Shown here piece by piece: positions 25,990-37,280 of a DNA stretch of 64,000 bases (position 1 is its first letter; each line of letters opens with the position of its first letter). The notes beneath the pieces were generated by a model. That model worked only from the letters and a program-made list of their open reading frames with translations, was not told the origin of the DNA and did no database searches. The stretch lies in contig JAIXYP010000005.1 in assembly GCA_027490155.1 (NCBI GenBank), forward strand, positions 62,001 through 126,000, given 5' to 3'. Position numbers and translations under genes: made by a program. This DNA comes from Cytophagaceae bacterium (lineage in GTDB: Bacteria > Bacteroidota > Bacteroidia > Cytophagales > Flexibacteraceae).

Positions 25990-27282
25990 CTAGGTATACA
26001 GCGGGAAGTCTTTCATCCAGCTGTTGATTTCGTCACGGATGCTCCGGATCATCGTATCATTGTCATGGTTCATAAGGACGGCGTCAATATAATTAGCCAC
26101 TTTGACCATGTCAGCTTCTTTCATGTTGCGGCTAGTGAGGGCAGCAGTACCGAGACGCATACCACTCGTTACGAAAGGGGACTTGTCGTCAAACGGTACC
26201 ATGTTTTTGTTGATTGTGATGTCAGCTTTGATCAGGGTGTTCTCAGCGAGTTTACCTGTAAGCCCCTTACTACGCAGGTCGATCAACATCAAATGGTTAT
26301 CAGTGCCACCAGAAATGATGCTGTAGCCTTTTTCCACAAAGGTTTGGGCCATAGCAGCAGCATTGGCACGTACCTGCACGACGTAGTCATAGTATTCGTC
26401 TGTTAGGCACTCACCATAAGCTATGGCTTTGGCCGCGATCACGTGCTCTAATGGGCCACCTTGCGTTCCAGGGAATACACCCATATCCAGCAGGTTGCTC
26501 ATTGGTTTGATTTCGCCTTTTGGGGTCTTTTGGCCAAATGGGTTATCAAAATCCTTACCCATCATGATCATGCCACCACGCGGCCCACGTAAGGTTTTGT
26601 GGGTTGTTGTGGTTACAAAGTGGCAGTGTGGCACAGGGTCATTAAGAAGCCCTTTTGCGATAAGGCCACTAGGGTGTGATATATCAGCTAGCAAGAAAGC
26701 ATTGACCTGATCAGCAATTTGCCGCAGACGCACATAGTCCCAATCCCTGCTGTAAGCACTAGCACCGCAGATAATCAACTTTGGTTTTTCGCGAAGGGCA
26801 ATAGCTTCTACCTTATCCCAGTCAATGAGGCCAGTTTCTTGCTCCACTCCATAGAAGCTTGGGCTGTAAAGTTTGCCGCTAAAATTGACGGGTGAACCAT
26901 GCGTAAGGTGACCACCATGGCTTAGGTCGAAACCGAGGATTTTGTCCCCAGGGTTCAGGACCGCAAGCATAACGGCTGCATTGGCTTGAGCCCCAGAGTG
27001 AGGTTGAACGTTGACCCATGCTGCACCAAATAGCTCCTTCGCACGGTCGATTGCTAGTTGCTCCACCTGATCCACAATCTCGCAACCACCATAATATCGT
27101 TTGCCTGGTAGGCCCTCGGCATATTTGTTGGTCAGGACACTACCCATAGCCTCCATAACCTGACGGCTAGTGAAGTTTTCGCTCGCGATTAGCTCAAGGC
27201 CAGACTCTTGGCGGTGGGCTTCTTGCTTAATGAGGTCAAAGACGAGTTCGTCACGGGTGATTTTTGTGGTGGTTGTCAGCAT
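25990..27282 (-). CDS. glyA: Serine hydroxymethyltransferase
   Basis: 430 residues from the ATG at 27282 ([13 protein letters not shown]), the usual length of the family; a start 42 bp upstream adds residues with no family counterpart. It interconverts serine and glycine with tetrahydrofolate and PLP, the main source of one-carbon units. Visible motifs: [20 protein letters not shown] (about 30-50), YYGGCEIVD, the PLP-pocket aspartate in [10 protein letters not shown] (about 208), the Schiff-base lysine in [14 protein letters not shown] (about 233-246) and the [15 protein letters not shown] segment. A strong terminator follows; the gene is divergent from trmB. Confidence 0.96.
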   Translation of the reverse strand: MLTTTTKITRDELVFDLIKQEAHRQESGLELIASENFTSRQVMEAMGSVLTNKYAEGLPGKRYYGGCEIVDQVEQLAIDRAKELFGAAWVNVQPHSGAQANAAVMLAVLNPGDKILGFDLSHGGHLTHGSPVNFSGKLYSPSFYGVEQETGLIDWDKVEAIALREKPKLIICGASAYSRDWDYVRLRQIADQVNAFLLADISHPSGLIAKGLLNDPVPHCHFVTTTTHKTLRGPRGGMIMMGKDFDNPFGQKTPKGEIKPMSNLLDMGVFPGTQGGPLEHVIAAKAIAYGECLTDEYYDYVVQVRANAAAMAQTFVEKGYSIISGGTDNHLMLIDLRSKGLTGKLAENTLIKADITINKNMVPFDDKSPFVTSGMRLGTAALTSRNMKEADMVKVANYIDAVLMNHDNDTMIRSIRDEINSWMKDFPLYT

Positions 27283-27434
27283 ATAGGTCTGGGCTTTATG
27301 GCCGGCCCAAAAGTCGTACATCATAGCCAGTTTACCAAAGATTGCTCAACTAGTGCCCTAAAGGTTAGCATGATCAAGGGCCTTTGCCCACGATTATGCT
27401 GACGTTATCATTAGCAAAATCAAGTACATGGGCC

Positions 27435-27442
27435 TAGTTTTG
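27435..27442 (+). promoter_or_regulatory. Bacteroidota -7-like element in front of trmB
   Basis: TAGTTTTG matches TAnnTTTG. Transcription from it would start near 27449, before the TTG codon at 27467 but after the ATG at 27428. No -33 element is obvious. Confidence 0.3.
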
Positions 27443-27466
27443 TGGTCCCACATTTTACTACCGCCC

Positions 27467-28246
27467 TTGTCTCGTCAGAAACTCCCTCGCTTTGTTGCCA
27501 ACCAAGCTGCCAACAACATCATCCAGGATGGTAAACCTGAGTATCTTACCATTAAAGGGAACTGGCACAAGGACTTCTTCCGGAATCAGAACCCCATCGT
27601 TTTGGAGCTAGCTTGTGGCAGAGGCGAATATTCAGTCGGATTAGCAGAGGCCTATCCAGACAAAAACTTTATCGGGATCGATATCAAGGGAGGCCGCATC
27701 TGGAAAGGCAGTCAGTATGCATTAGCCAATGGTTTACACAATGTTGGGTTTCTCCGGACTTTTATCCAGAATCTAGATGTGTTTTTTGCCCCTAGCGAGG
27801 TGTCCGAGATCTGGATCACTTTCCCTGACCCAAGGCCCAAACAGCGCCATGCTAAACGCCGCCTGACACACCCTAGGTTCCTGCAGATGTACCAACAACT
27901 GTTGGTTCCTGAGGGGGTTATCCACCTAAAGACTGATAATACAGGCCTGTTTGACTACACCTTAGACGTCCTAAAACTGCTACCGACTGCTGGTTTGGTT
28001 AGTACTTTTGATCTTTACCACTCTGCCTGGCAAGATGACCATAAAGGCATCCAAACCAATTTTGAGCAAAAATTCACCGCCTTGGGTCAGCGAATCAAAT
28101 ACCTGAGATTTGGAATCGATGCTGCGGTACGCAACCTCGATTTTGATAATGCAGTGAGCACTAGCGAAGCCTGGCAAGAGACTTATGACTTTGCCCCAAC
28201 AGATGCTGCAAAGTTGTTGCACTTAGCTGATGAGTCTGCAGACTGA
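27467..28246 (+). CDS. trmB: tRNA (guanine-N7-)-methyltransferase
   Basis: 259 residues if started at the TTG at 27467; this gives the N-terminus M-SRQKLPRFVANQ, which matches the MSRxKLxRF start of Cytophagales TrmB proteins. The only ATG (27428) would add 13 hydrophobic residues without family counterpart. The enzyme methylates G46 of tRNA using S-adenosylmethionine. The SAM-binding motif is VLELACGRGEYSVGLA, followed by FIGIDIKGGRIWKG; the catalytic and tRNA-binding block is IWITFPDPRPKQRHAKRRLTHPRFL (in parts), and the conserved LKTDNTGLFDYTL follows. The gene stands alone before ppk1, separated by 300 bp. Confidence 0.9.
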   Translation: MSRQKLPRFVANQAANNIIQDGKPEYLTIKGNWHKDFFRNQNPIVLELACGRGEYSVGLAEAYPDKNFIGIDIKGGRIWKGSQYALANGLHNVGFLRTFIQNLDVFFAPSEVSEIWITFPDPRPKQRHAKRRLTHPRFLQMYQQLLVPEGVIHLKTDNTGLFDYTLDVLKLLPTAGLVSTFDLYHSAWQDDHKGIQTNFEQKFTALGQRIKYLRFGIDAAVRNLDFDNAVSTSEAWQETYDFAPTDAAKLLHLADESAD

Positions 28247-28548
28247 CGTTAAACAAATACCTTAGTTGCTACACTAGCACAATCTTGCTGATCTGCTGTT
28301 TGACTATTGTTCTAGGCTAGAACTATTTTGATCTTACATCTAGGCCATAAATCAACCTGTATCACATTTGGTTGTGTTAGCAAAAGGATAGCATTCCCCT
28401 TTGTCCAAAAAATCTTATCTTGCGCAACACCAAAGTTGTAACATCGAATAGCTGATTTAGGTACATAATAAGCGGCACACATCTGGCTAATATGCCAGAA
28501 GTCAGGTGTCAAGCAGGTGCCCCCAGCCTAATCAGATCATCCCAACCT
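28247..28548. other. Intergenic region trmB-ppk1 with a 15-bp palindrome
   Basis: About 300 bp without a gene. At 28309-28323 lies GTTCTAGGCTAGAAC, two 7-bp arms around one base; the one-base spacer makes it a poor hairpin and more like the site of a dimeric DNA-binding protein. The ppk1 reading frame extends upstream to 28492, but the extra residues look non-coding. Confidence 0.4.
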
Positions 28549-30747
28549 ATGAGCCAATCTAAACCTAGTGGTTCCTTATTTCAGGCCATCACCGAGCCAA
28601 TCAATACGCTTGCTAATCGTATCTTTAGTCAACAACCTGGTCTTTTGGCCGAGAAAGTTCTCGATCTAGTCCACAAAAGCGACTACATCAGTCGTGATCT
28701 AAGCTGGGTTCAGTTCAACTATCGGGTCTTGGCTCAAGCTCGCAACCTAGACCGCAACATTTGGGAACGCCTCAAGTTCTTGGCCATCACGGCTAGCAAT
28801 TTTGACGAGTTTTTCATGATCCGAGTAGGTAGCCTGTACAACTACCTAGACTACAACCGTGAGCGGATTGATTACAGTGGCCTTCGTGAAAAGCCATTTA
28901 AGTCTGCCCTCTTTACGGCTGCGCACGAGTTTAGCGAACAGCAAAATCTCCTATATGTCGAGGACCTTGAGCCTGAATTTGCAGCCAATGGTTTTGCTAT
29001 CGCCAAATTGACTGAGCTGGACGAAACCGAGATGGAGCGGACCTATATGTTCTTCAAACGGACCGTGTACCCCATGCTCACGCCAATGAGTTGGGATTTG
29101 TATCACACTTTCCCAATCCTGAATAGCAAGGCTCTTACTTTTGGCGTCGTAACCCAAAATGTGGATGACCAAAAAAATCCACAGCGGCTTTCCTTTGTCC
29201 AGATACCTCAAAACTTGCCACGTTTCTACGAGATCACCCGTGGGGACAAGATTTTGTTTATCCCTCTAGAGGAGATCATCAGGTGGCAGATGCCCAAACT
29301 GTTTAAGAATATCGAAATCAAGTCTGTCAACTTGTTCCGGATCTTGCGTAATGGTGATATCTCCATCGAGGAAAGTGATGACTTAGAGTCTGACTTTGCT
29401 GAGGATGTCAAACGCCGTTTGGCAGGTCGGCGCACAGGCCGTGTGGTCCGGATTGAGGTAGAGGACAACTACAGCTCCTACCTGATGAAGATCCTGCGTC
29501 AGCGCTGGGACATCGACTATGACAACATCTTTGTTGTACCGAAATTGATGGACTTTACGGGCCTTTGGCAGATCATCAACCATCCTGATTTTAAGGAGGA
29601 TATGCCGATCATGCCACACAGTGTTCCACCGATGGGTGTGGCCAAAGGTTTTGAGCGGGATATGTTTGAGGTTTTGCGGAATCAGGACATCATGCTCCAC
29701 CATCCGTATAACAACATGGATCCGTTGATTGCCCTGTTGGAGCAAGCAAGCGAGGACCCTAATGTGCTTTCGATCAAGCTAACGATCTACCGCTTAGGTA
29801 AAAACTCCCGGATCGTGAATGCGTTGGATAAGGCCGCCCAGAATGGTAAATATGTCTCCGTCCTATTTGAGGTCAAGGCCCGATTTGATGAGGAAAACAA
29901 CATCCGCGAGGCTAAAAGGCTGGAGAAGGCTGGTTGTTTCGTGATTTATGGCGTCGGTAGTTTCAAGACCCATACCAAACTATGCCTCATCGTCCGTAAA
30001 GAGGATGACAAGGTCACGCGCTACGTCCACATGAGCAGTGGCAACTATAACGAAGCCACCAGCCGTATGTACACGGACGTCAGCATCTTGTCCACAAATG
30101 AGGTCTATGCAAATGACATCAGTGAGTTTTTTAATGTTATCACAGGCCACTCCATCCCGGACCGTTATCAGTACCTGATTACGGCACCTCGGGATATGCG
30201 TACCCAGCTATTACAGCTAATTGCTCAGGAAGCCGAGAATGCGCGCCTTGGTTTGCCTTGTGGCATCGTCATCAAAATCAACTCCCTTGAGGACAAGGAT
30301 AGCATCGATGCACTCTATGCCGCTAGCCAAGCTGGGGTACCTGTCAAGCTGATCATTCGTGGCATTTGCTGTTTGCGCCCACAACGCCAAGGCCTTAGCG
30401 AGAACATCATCGTCAGGAGCATTGTGGGTGAGTATCTGGAGCATACACGCCTCTACTACTTCCATAACAATGGCAACCCCAAGATATTTGGTGGCAGTGC
30501 TGACATGATGGTCAGGAGCTTTGACCGCAGGGTTGAGTCCTTGTTCTTAATCGTGGACGAACAAGTCAAACGGCAGGCCATCAATATTTTGGCCTACAAC
30601 TTCCGTGACAATGTCAACTCGTTCGAGATGACCGAAAGCGGCGACTATATTGCAATCACCCCTAAAACGGCTGAAGATGTGTTTAATATCCACCGCCAGT
30701 TCTACAAAGTGAATGAAGCAGACGTAGCTGAGGCTAGTTTGTTTTGA
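28549..30747 (+). CDS. ppk1: Polyphosphate kinase 1
   Basis: 732 residues from the ATG at 28549 (MSQSKPSGSLFQ), usual for PPK1. It polymerises the terminal phosphate of ATP into polyphosphate and works in reverse. The N and head domains are recognised by RDLSWVQFNYRVL (about 48-60) and ITASNFDEFFMIRVG (about 78-92). Both catalytic histidines are present: one in RYVHMSSGNYNEATSRMYTD (about 490-510) and one in GEYLEHTRLYYFHNNG (about 626-641). KTHTKLCLIVRK and SVLFEVKARFDEENNI complete the PLD-like core. It is followed by a glycosyltransferase after 88 bp on the same strand, with no obvious functional link. Confidence 0.96.
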   Translation: MSQSKPSGSLFQAITEPINTLANRIFSQQPGLLAEKVLDLVHKSDYISRDLSWVQFNYRVLAQARNLDRNIWERLKFLAITASNFDEFFMIRVGSLYNYLDYNRERIDYSGLREKPFKSALFTAAHEFSEQQNLLYVEDLEPEFAANGFAIAKLTELDETEMERTYMFFKRTVYPMLTPMSWDLYHTFPILNSKALTFGVVTQNVDDQKNPQRLSFVQIPQNLPRFYEITRGDKILFIPLEEIIRWQMPKLFKNIEIKSVNLFRILRNGDISIEESDDLESDFAEDVKRRLAGRRTGRVVRIEVEDNYSSYLMKILRQRWDIDYDNIFVVPKLMDFTGLWQIINHPDFKEDMPIMPHSVPPMGVAKGFERDMFEVLRNQDIMLHHPYNNMDPLIALLEQASEDPNVLSIKLTIYRLGKNSRIVNALDKAAQNGKYVSVLFEVKARFDEENNIREAKRLEKAGCFVIYGVGSFKTHTKLCLIVRKEDDKVTRYVHMSSGNYNEATSRMYTDVSILSTNEVYANDISEFFNVITGHSIPDRYQYLITAPRDMRTQLLQLIAQEAENARLGLPCGIVIKINSLEDKDSIDALYAASQAGVPVKLIIRGICCLRPQRQGLSENIIVRSIVGEYLEHTRLYYFHNNGNPKIFGGSADMMVRSFDRRVESLFLIVDEQVKRQAINILAYNFRDNVNSFEMTESGDYIAITPKTAEDVFNIHRQFYKVNEADVAEASLF

Positions 30748-30835
30748 AGATAAGATCTTTTGATCCAGATCATCTTCCGCTCGCCCGCTAGCCTTCTTGC
30801 TAGGGCGATTGTCACCTAACACATCATTGCCTTCT

Positions 30836-32563
30836 ATGGCCCTCAACCTTGAGCCTAACAATAAACCCAACTATCAGCTGATCGGCTTTGGTTTGGTTAT
30901 GTTGTTTTTTATGCAGCGCCTAGCCTTGTTTGATCAGGACGAAGCCGCATACGCAGGGTTTGGCCTTATGATGGAGCGAACGGGGGACTACCTAGTACCT
31001 GACTTTTTGTGGTCAGAGCCGCATCGGAAAACACCGCTCCATTTCTGGATGATTGCAGGGTGTTTCCGCCTTTTTGGTGCCAACGAGTTTGCCCTCCGCA
31101 TCCCAGCCGCCTTGAGTTTGATAGGTACTTGGCTATCCATCTGGTGGTTGGGGCCGCCCTTGTTTGGCCAACGCGTTAGCCGAAATGCAGGCTACTTAAT
31201 CATGGCCTCACTGCTAGCTTTGGTCTATGGGGGGATCTCATTTACTGATGGGCCATTGATGTTATGTCAAACAGTGGCAGCCTTGGCCATCCTTCGGCTC
31301 TACAAACGACATAACTGGTGGATGGTGCTAGTCCTTTGGTTGGCGACCGCTGCTGGTGGGTTGGTAAAAGGCCCACCTATTTTTATCCTTACCATCGGCA
31401 TGTTGGGGCTGATTTGGTTGGCTGTCCTACTCGGCATTGACAAAAAAATCCGGCAACTACCAGCTTATGCCTCGGCACCCAATCCGTGGTGGACAATGGT
31501 CTGGGGTGGGGTGGTGCTATCTGCCATGTTTCCACTGCTTTGGTGGGGCTACCTTTGTTGGCAGCAGGACGATGGGGTTTTCATCAGCTGGCTTTGGGAC
31601 TGGTACGTAACAAAACGGGCAGGTGGGGCTGTCTGGGGACAAACAGGCCCTCCTGGATATCATTTGCTGATCATGGGCCTCAGTTTCTTGCCTGTATTGG
31701 CTTGGTATCCTGGGTTGGTGAGGCAGGGTTTTTTATCCTTGAAACAGCAGTTATTCCGGACTAACCCCAATGTATTTCTGCTATTAGTTTGGTTAATCCC
31801 GGGCTGGTTCTTCTACGAGATGCAACTGAGCAAACTGCCCAGCTATGCCCTAGGAGCTTATGGGGCCTTCGCCCTTGCACTTGCAACCTACCTTGACAAA
31901 TCACCCCGATATACCAAGCTTGGTCTCATAGCCCAGACCGTTTTATTGGTTGTTTTGACGATTGCCATCATCGGCCTTTCGCTCTTTATTGTCCAGAATC
32001 TGATGCGGACTCCCAATTCCTCAATCATTGAGGTGGTGCTGGCAAGTGTCGGTGTTGTGAGTGCTTTGTTTTCGGGCAGGTTGGCCTTTAATAACCTCAA
32101 CGTCTTACGTGGATTACCTATCGCAAATGATCCTGACCCTGCCTATTACGTCATGCAGATCATGATGATGCTCTCGATGATCCCCGTCCTGATGCACCAA
32201 TTGGATCCGTTGCGTGGCACCACCAAGATCGTAGCCAACAAGATTGCTGCTGCTCGCAAACCTAACGACCAACCTGTCTTACTGGCTGCCAACTTTAGCC
32301 AGCCGAGCTTGCCATTTTACTTGGCTGTCAAGTTTGTGCCCTACCAATATTTAGAGCCTGCGGACCAATCGATCAAACATCTTGATAGCTTGGCATCCAT
32401 CCATAAGGTCTGCACCATGGTTTGTGATAAGGATAAATACAAGCAATTACTAGCCGTGCCATCTAGCGTGTTGCTTGGTGCTGAGATTGATAGCCTAAGC
32501 GGCTTTGTGACTGACCGTAGTGGTGGTTCGCAATACTGGATCATCCGGACTAAAGTAAGATAG
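30836..32563 (+). CDS. ArnT/PMT-like integral membrane glycosyltransferase (GT83 type)
   Basis: 575 residues from the ATG at 30836 (MALNLEP). The first periplasmic loop contains the family signature FDQDEAAYAGFGLMM (about 30-44), where the acidic pair binds metal and donor phosphate, followed by PDFLWSEPHRKTPLHFWM (about 57-74), the counterpart of the ArnT/PMT acceptor-site region. About ten to twelve hydrophobic segments follow, then a soluble C-terminal domain of some 130 residues. Such enzymes transfer sugars from a polyprenyl-phosphate carrier to lipid A, glycans or proteins on the outer face of the inner membrane. The sugar and acceptor cannot be read here. It is convergent with the HGSNAT-like gene. 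Confidence 0.85.
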   Translation: MALNLEPNNKPNYQLIGFGLVMLFFMQRLALFDQDEAAYAGFGLMMERTGDYLVPDFLWSEPHRKTPLHFWMIAGCFRLFGANEFALRIPAALSLIGTWLSIWWLGPPLFGQRVSRNAGYLIMASLLALVYGGISFTDGPLMLCQTVAALAILRLYKRHNWWMVLVLWLATAAGGLVKGPPIFILTIGMLGLIWLAVLLGIDKKIRQLPAYASAPNPWWTMVWGGVVLSAMFPLLWWGYLCWQQDDGVFISWLWDWYVTKRAGGAVWGQTGPPGYHLLIMGLSFLPVLAWYPGLVRQGFLSLKQQLFRTNPNVFLLLVWLIPGWFFYEMQLSKLPSYALGAYGAFALALATYLDKSPRYTKLGLIAQTVLLVVLTIAIIGLSLFIVQNLMRTPNSSIIEVVLASVGVVSALFSGRLAFNNLNVLRGLPIANDPDPAYYVMQIMMMLSMIPVLMHQLDPLRGTTKIVANKIAAARKPNDQPVLLAANFSQPSLPFYLAVKFVPYQYLEPADQSIKHLDSLASIHKVCTMVCDKDKYKQLLAVPSSVLLGAEIDSLSGFVTDRSGGSQYWIIRTKVR

Positions 32564-32593
32564 GCTTAGACGGTGACCAGTTTGCTACTGGAC

Positions 32594-33679
32594 TTACACT
32601 TTGACTATGATGCCTTTTCGTTTGAGCAATAGCCCTAGCATAATTGCCAACACTACTAAAAACAGAGGCCAAACTAATGAGTTGAGATAAGGGTAGGGGC
32701 TTAATGCCGACACCCCCTTCATGAACCAACCGACGACTTTGGTGCCACCCAAGCGCATATTCCAGAGGTGTTCGGATAGCTCTGCCAAGGTGTATATCAG
32801 AATTGGATTCAGCCCAATGGGCCTAAAGTAGGTCCAGATCCAGGCCCAGCGGTCTGTATCCTCGGCCCACTTGAGCAAATTGAGCAACAGGATTGAGATA
32901 GCCCCTGTAGCAAAGACAAATGTGGGGCTCCAGAGCAGTTTGTTGGATGGCAGCAGTTGTGTCAGATGTAACACCAAGGCCAAAGTCCCGAGCCCCAATG
33001 CTACACCGATGGTAGAAGATAGTCCACTGGCGCCTCCTAGCCGATACTGATGCCCGACCCAGAGGCCCAGCAATCCCGTCATGATGGATGGCAAGGTTGA
33101 TAATAGCCCTTCAGCTTCTAGTGGTTTAGTGCCGCCATAAACATGGTTGCCAAAAACCAGTTGGTCTAGCCATGCATACCAATTGCCTTCAACAGGTTGC
33201 GTGGGCCAGTGAAGCAACATCGTGGCCCCAACCGTGACAGCTGTCCCATAAATCAACCAATGGCGTGGCTGGGTCCAGAGGTAGGCCCAAGTTACAGCCA
33301 CATTCACAAAAGCAATACGCTGCAAAACGCCCAGCACCCTAAAGCTATCTAGGTGATGATCCCACAACAGATTTAATGTTAGGCCTATGGCAAACAGTTT
33401 GGCCGACCGAATAAGGCTCTTGTTCAGGATAGTTGACCTTGAAACCCCTTTAGCCATTTGACCTCCAACCGATAAAGCCATGCTAACCCCCATTATGAAC
33501 AGGAAAGACGGAAAGACAAGGTCCGCAAATGTTAAGCCATCCCAGTTGGCATGTTTCAGGATCGGGAAAGTGTTGCGCCAATCACCTGGGTTGTTGACCA
33601 AGATCATACCTGCTATCGTGAGGCCACGGAGGGCATCGAGAGACAGCCATCGACCAGAGGATGGTCTGGAGGTTGTCAT
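32594..33679 (-). CDS. HGSNAT-like membrane acyltransferase (DUF5009/COG4299)
   Basis: 361 residues with about ten to eleven hydrophobic segments. The N-terminal signature RWLSLDALRGLTIAGMILVNNPGDW is that of the family named after heparan-alpha-glucosaminide N-acetyltransferase, which moves acetyl groups across a membrane onto amino sugars; FADLVFPSFLFIMGVSMALS and LRIAFVNV-type segments also fit. The start codon overlaps the stop of the upstream oxidoreductase gene by 4 bp (ATGA), so the two are translationally coupled. In Bacteroidota such genes often sit in glycan-use loci, which together with the exported oxidoreductase suggests sugar modification in the periplasm; this is inference. Confidence 0.88.
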   Translation of the reverse strand: MTTSRPSSGRWLSLDALRGLTIAGMILVNNPGDWRNTFPILKHANWDGLTFADLVFPSFLFIMGVSMALSVGGQMAKGVSRSTILNKSLIRSAKLFAIGLTLNLLWDHHLDSFRVLGVLQRIAFVNVAVTWAYLWTQPRHWLIYGTAVTVGATMLLHWPTQPVEGNWYAWLDQLVFGNHVYGGTKPLEAEGLLSTLPSIMTGLLGLWVGHQYRLGGASGLSSTIGVALGLGTLALVLHLTQLLPSNKLLWSPTFVFATGAISILLLNLLKWAEDTDRWAWIWTYFRPIGLNPILIYTLAELSEHLWNMRLGGTKVVGWFMKGVSALSPYPYLNSLVWPLFLVVLAIMLGLLLKRKGIIVKV

Positions 33680-35085
33680 AAGCTGATTACGGATTTCGAA
33701 AGCCTTGCTTTTTCTGCCATAAAGGCCATCCTGTGGCTTTCGACCGATACATCGATCGTACTAGTGAGTAATTTCGGGTTGTTGCCACGTACAGCATCGG
33801 CAAAGCTTCCTATTAGGCCCATATCGCCACCGCCATGTCCCGAGCCTGCATCACCACCAAGTTCTGACGATCCGTAGCTGGTTTGTTTGTTGGTCAGAAA
33901 ATCCGTTATCACAAACTCCTTCATATCGCCCTCCAGATATCCTCTTGTGCCCATAACACGGGTTTTGCGCATTCCCATTCCTTGTTCAGGGCTAAAGGCG
34001 CTCATTGTAAAACTGCCGGTGGCCCCTCCTTCAAACTTCATTTGGACAACTTGATGGTCCACAACGTCATTGTCACAATGATAAACACATCGACCATAAG
34101 GCCCTTCTTTAAGAGCCTTCATCCGACCCTCTTGGCTCAGATCCTCGGTGATTACCGTAACAGGCCATCCTTTACGCTCTGGCTTGAGGTATAGCCGCAT
34201 GGCCGAATAAGGACAAGTGGCCTCCACAGCGCAACCATCTGTACAACGTTTGTTACTTCCGGCTGGGGCGTTAGAGGCTTTGAAGTGCATGAGGCTACCG
34301 AACGAGGCAACTTCTTGGCATGGTTTGTCCACCAACCACCGCATGATGTCTAGGTCATGACAAGACTTGGCAAGCAACATAAAACTACTTTCGGATTCCT
34401 TGCGCCAATTGCCCCGCACGTAGCTATGGGCCATATGCCAATAGCCAACTGGCTCAAAGTGATCTATCGAGACAACATCTCCCATTACACCAGATGCCAT
34501 GATCTCCCTCAGTTTTTTGAAGTAGGGACCATATCTTAGGACGTGGCACACTGCAACCATTACGCCTGCTTTTTTGGCGGCTTTGGCAATGTCTTCACAC
34601 TCTTGCATGCTGGTGCTGATTGGCTTTTCGAGCATCACATGGTACCCCATGCTGATCGCCTTCATGGCTGGGGCATAATGTAGTTTGTCTGGTGTACTTA
34701 TCAAGACCGCATCTGCCCATTTAGGTTTTTTGAATACGTCTTCCCATGTATTTAGGCAGGCATCTGCAGGGATGTTATACTTCGCCGCATATCCAGTCCT
34801 GCGCTCTTGAATTGGCTCAGCTACACCTATAATTTTGAGGGCTTCGGGATGACTTTGGGCATATTTGCTGTAGGCATTACCCCTATTGCCGGCCCCAATG
34901 CAAATGATTGTAGCAGCCTGAACCTCTCGGGCGAGCACTGGTTGGTATTCTCCATCTTCGATCTTGCTTACCTCCAGTTCTTTATTGATTCTGTCAGCTT
35001 TGGCTTTGTTAGCTAGCGTCAGGGATCCGGTGCCTAGCACAGCAGCAAGGGCACCTGTGCGGGTCAGAAATTTTCTTCTTTCCAT
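33676..35085 (-). CDS. Tat-exported Gfo/Idh/MocA family oxidoreductase
   Basis: 469 residues. The N-terminus MERRKFLTRTGALAAVLG has a twin-arginine motif (RRKFL), which fits export of a folded protein with its NAD(P) cofactor. The Rossmann fold begins IICIGAGNRGNAYSKYA (about 59-75) and the family's EKPISTSMQECEDI motif with the catalytic-region lysine is near 153. A cysteine-rich insertion follows (CTDGCAVEATCPYSA near 280 and GRCVYHCDNDVVDHQ near 330), which occurs in a subset of these proteins and could bind metal. Substrates are unknown; relatives act on amino sugars or glycosides (including GH109 enzymes). The gene overlaps the HGSNAT-like gene by 4 bp. Confidence 0.9.
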   Translation of the reverse strand: MERRKFLTRTGALAAVLGTGSLTLANKAKADRINKELEVSKIEDGEYQPVLAREVQAATIICIGAGNRGNAYSKYAQSHPEALKIIGVAEPIQERRTGYAAKYNIPADACLNTWEDVFKKPKWADAVLISTPDKLHYAPAMKAISMGYHVMLEKPISTSMQECEDIAKAAKKAGVMVAVCHVLRYGPYFKKLREIMASGVMGDVVSIDHFEPVGYWHMAHSYVRGNWRKESESSFMLLAKSCHDLDIMRWLVDKPCQEVASFGSLMHFKASNAPAGSNKRCTDGCAVEATCPYSAMRLYLKPERKGWPVTVITEDLSQEGRMKALKEGPYGRCVYHCDNDVVDHQVVQMKFEGGATGSFTMSAFSPEQGMGMRKTRVMGTRGYLEGDMKEFVITDFLTNKQTSYGSSELGGDAGSGHGGGDMGLIGSFADAVRGNNPKLLTSTIDVSVESHRMAFMAEKARLSKSVISL

Positions 35086-35181
35086 CGTGGTATAAAGCGT
35101 TTTTATGTGTGGTTATGTTCGCCTTGCTAGATAATAAACTTTAGTAGCCCACACAACGATGGCATCAATTGTCCATAAAAC

Positions 35182-35215
35182 AAAAACACCTTGGCATTAC
35201 TACCAAGGTGTTTTT
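35182..35215 (-). terminator. Terminator of the groES-groEL operon
   Basis: AAAAACACCTTGG pairs perfectly with CCAAGGTGTTTTT around an 8-base loop; read on the minus strand it ends in TTTTTG, 51 bp after the groEL stop. Confidence 0.9.
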
Positions 35216-35265
35216 ATTCAGTATTGACTAACCAATTTGGTCGGTTGCGTGCTTAGGGGATGATA

Positions 35266-36906
<1,641 letters not shown>

Positions 36907-37001
36907 TTAGTTTGAGGTTTGAAGGATAATGTTGGTTGGGGCAATGGAGAGATGTCTGGTGCTTGCCCTTCACTGGAAGGCTGAACAAGACATCGATGAC
37001 A

Positions 37002-37280
37002 CTATAGCGTTCCGAAAATGTCGCTTTCTTTCATCATAAGGTACTCAGCACCTTCGATGGTGATTTCTGTGCCAGCATATTTGCCATAGAGCACTACATC
37101 ACCAACTTTCACGCTCATAGGCTCATCTTTTTTACCGCTACCGACAGCAACGACTTCACCACGTTGTGGTTTTTCTTTTGCACTGTCAGGGATGATGATG
37201 CCAGAAGCAGTTTTTTCTTCGGCAGGTGCAGGCTTAACCAGCACACGGTCAGCTAGAGGTTTGAATGTAATGGTTGACAT
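37002..37280 (-). CDS. groS: 10-kDa co-chaperonin GroES
   Basis: 92 residues from the ATG at 37280 ([17 protein letters not shown]); a GTG 6 bp upstream is possible. GroES caps the GroEL ring. The mobile loop ([17 protein letters not shown], about 17-33), [13 protein letters not shown] and [11 protein letters not shown] are all standard. It is the first gene of the operon; the 5' region 37281-37645 is shared with a divergent DUF4199 gene. Confidence 0.97.
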   Translation of the reverse strand: MSTITFKPLADRVLVKPAPAEEKTASGIIIPDSAKEKPQRGEVVAVGSGKKDEPMSVKVGDVVLYGKYAGTEITIEGAEYLMMKESDIFGTL

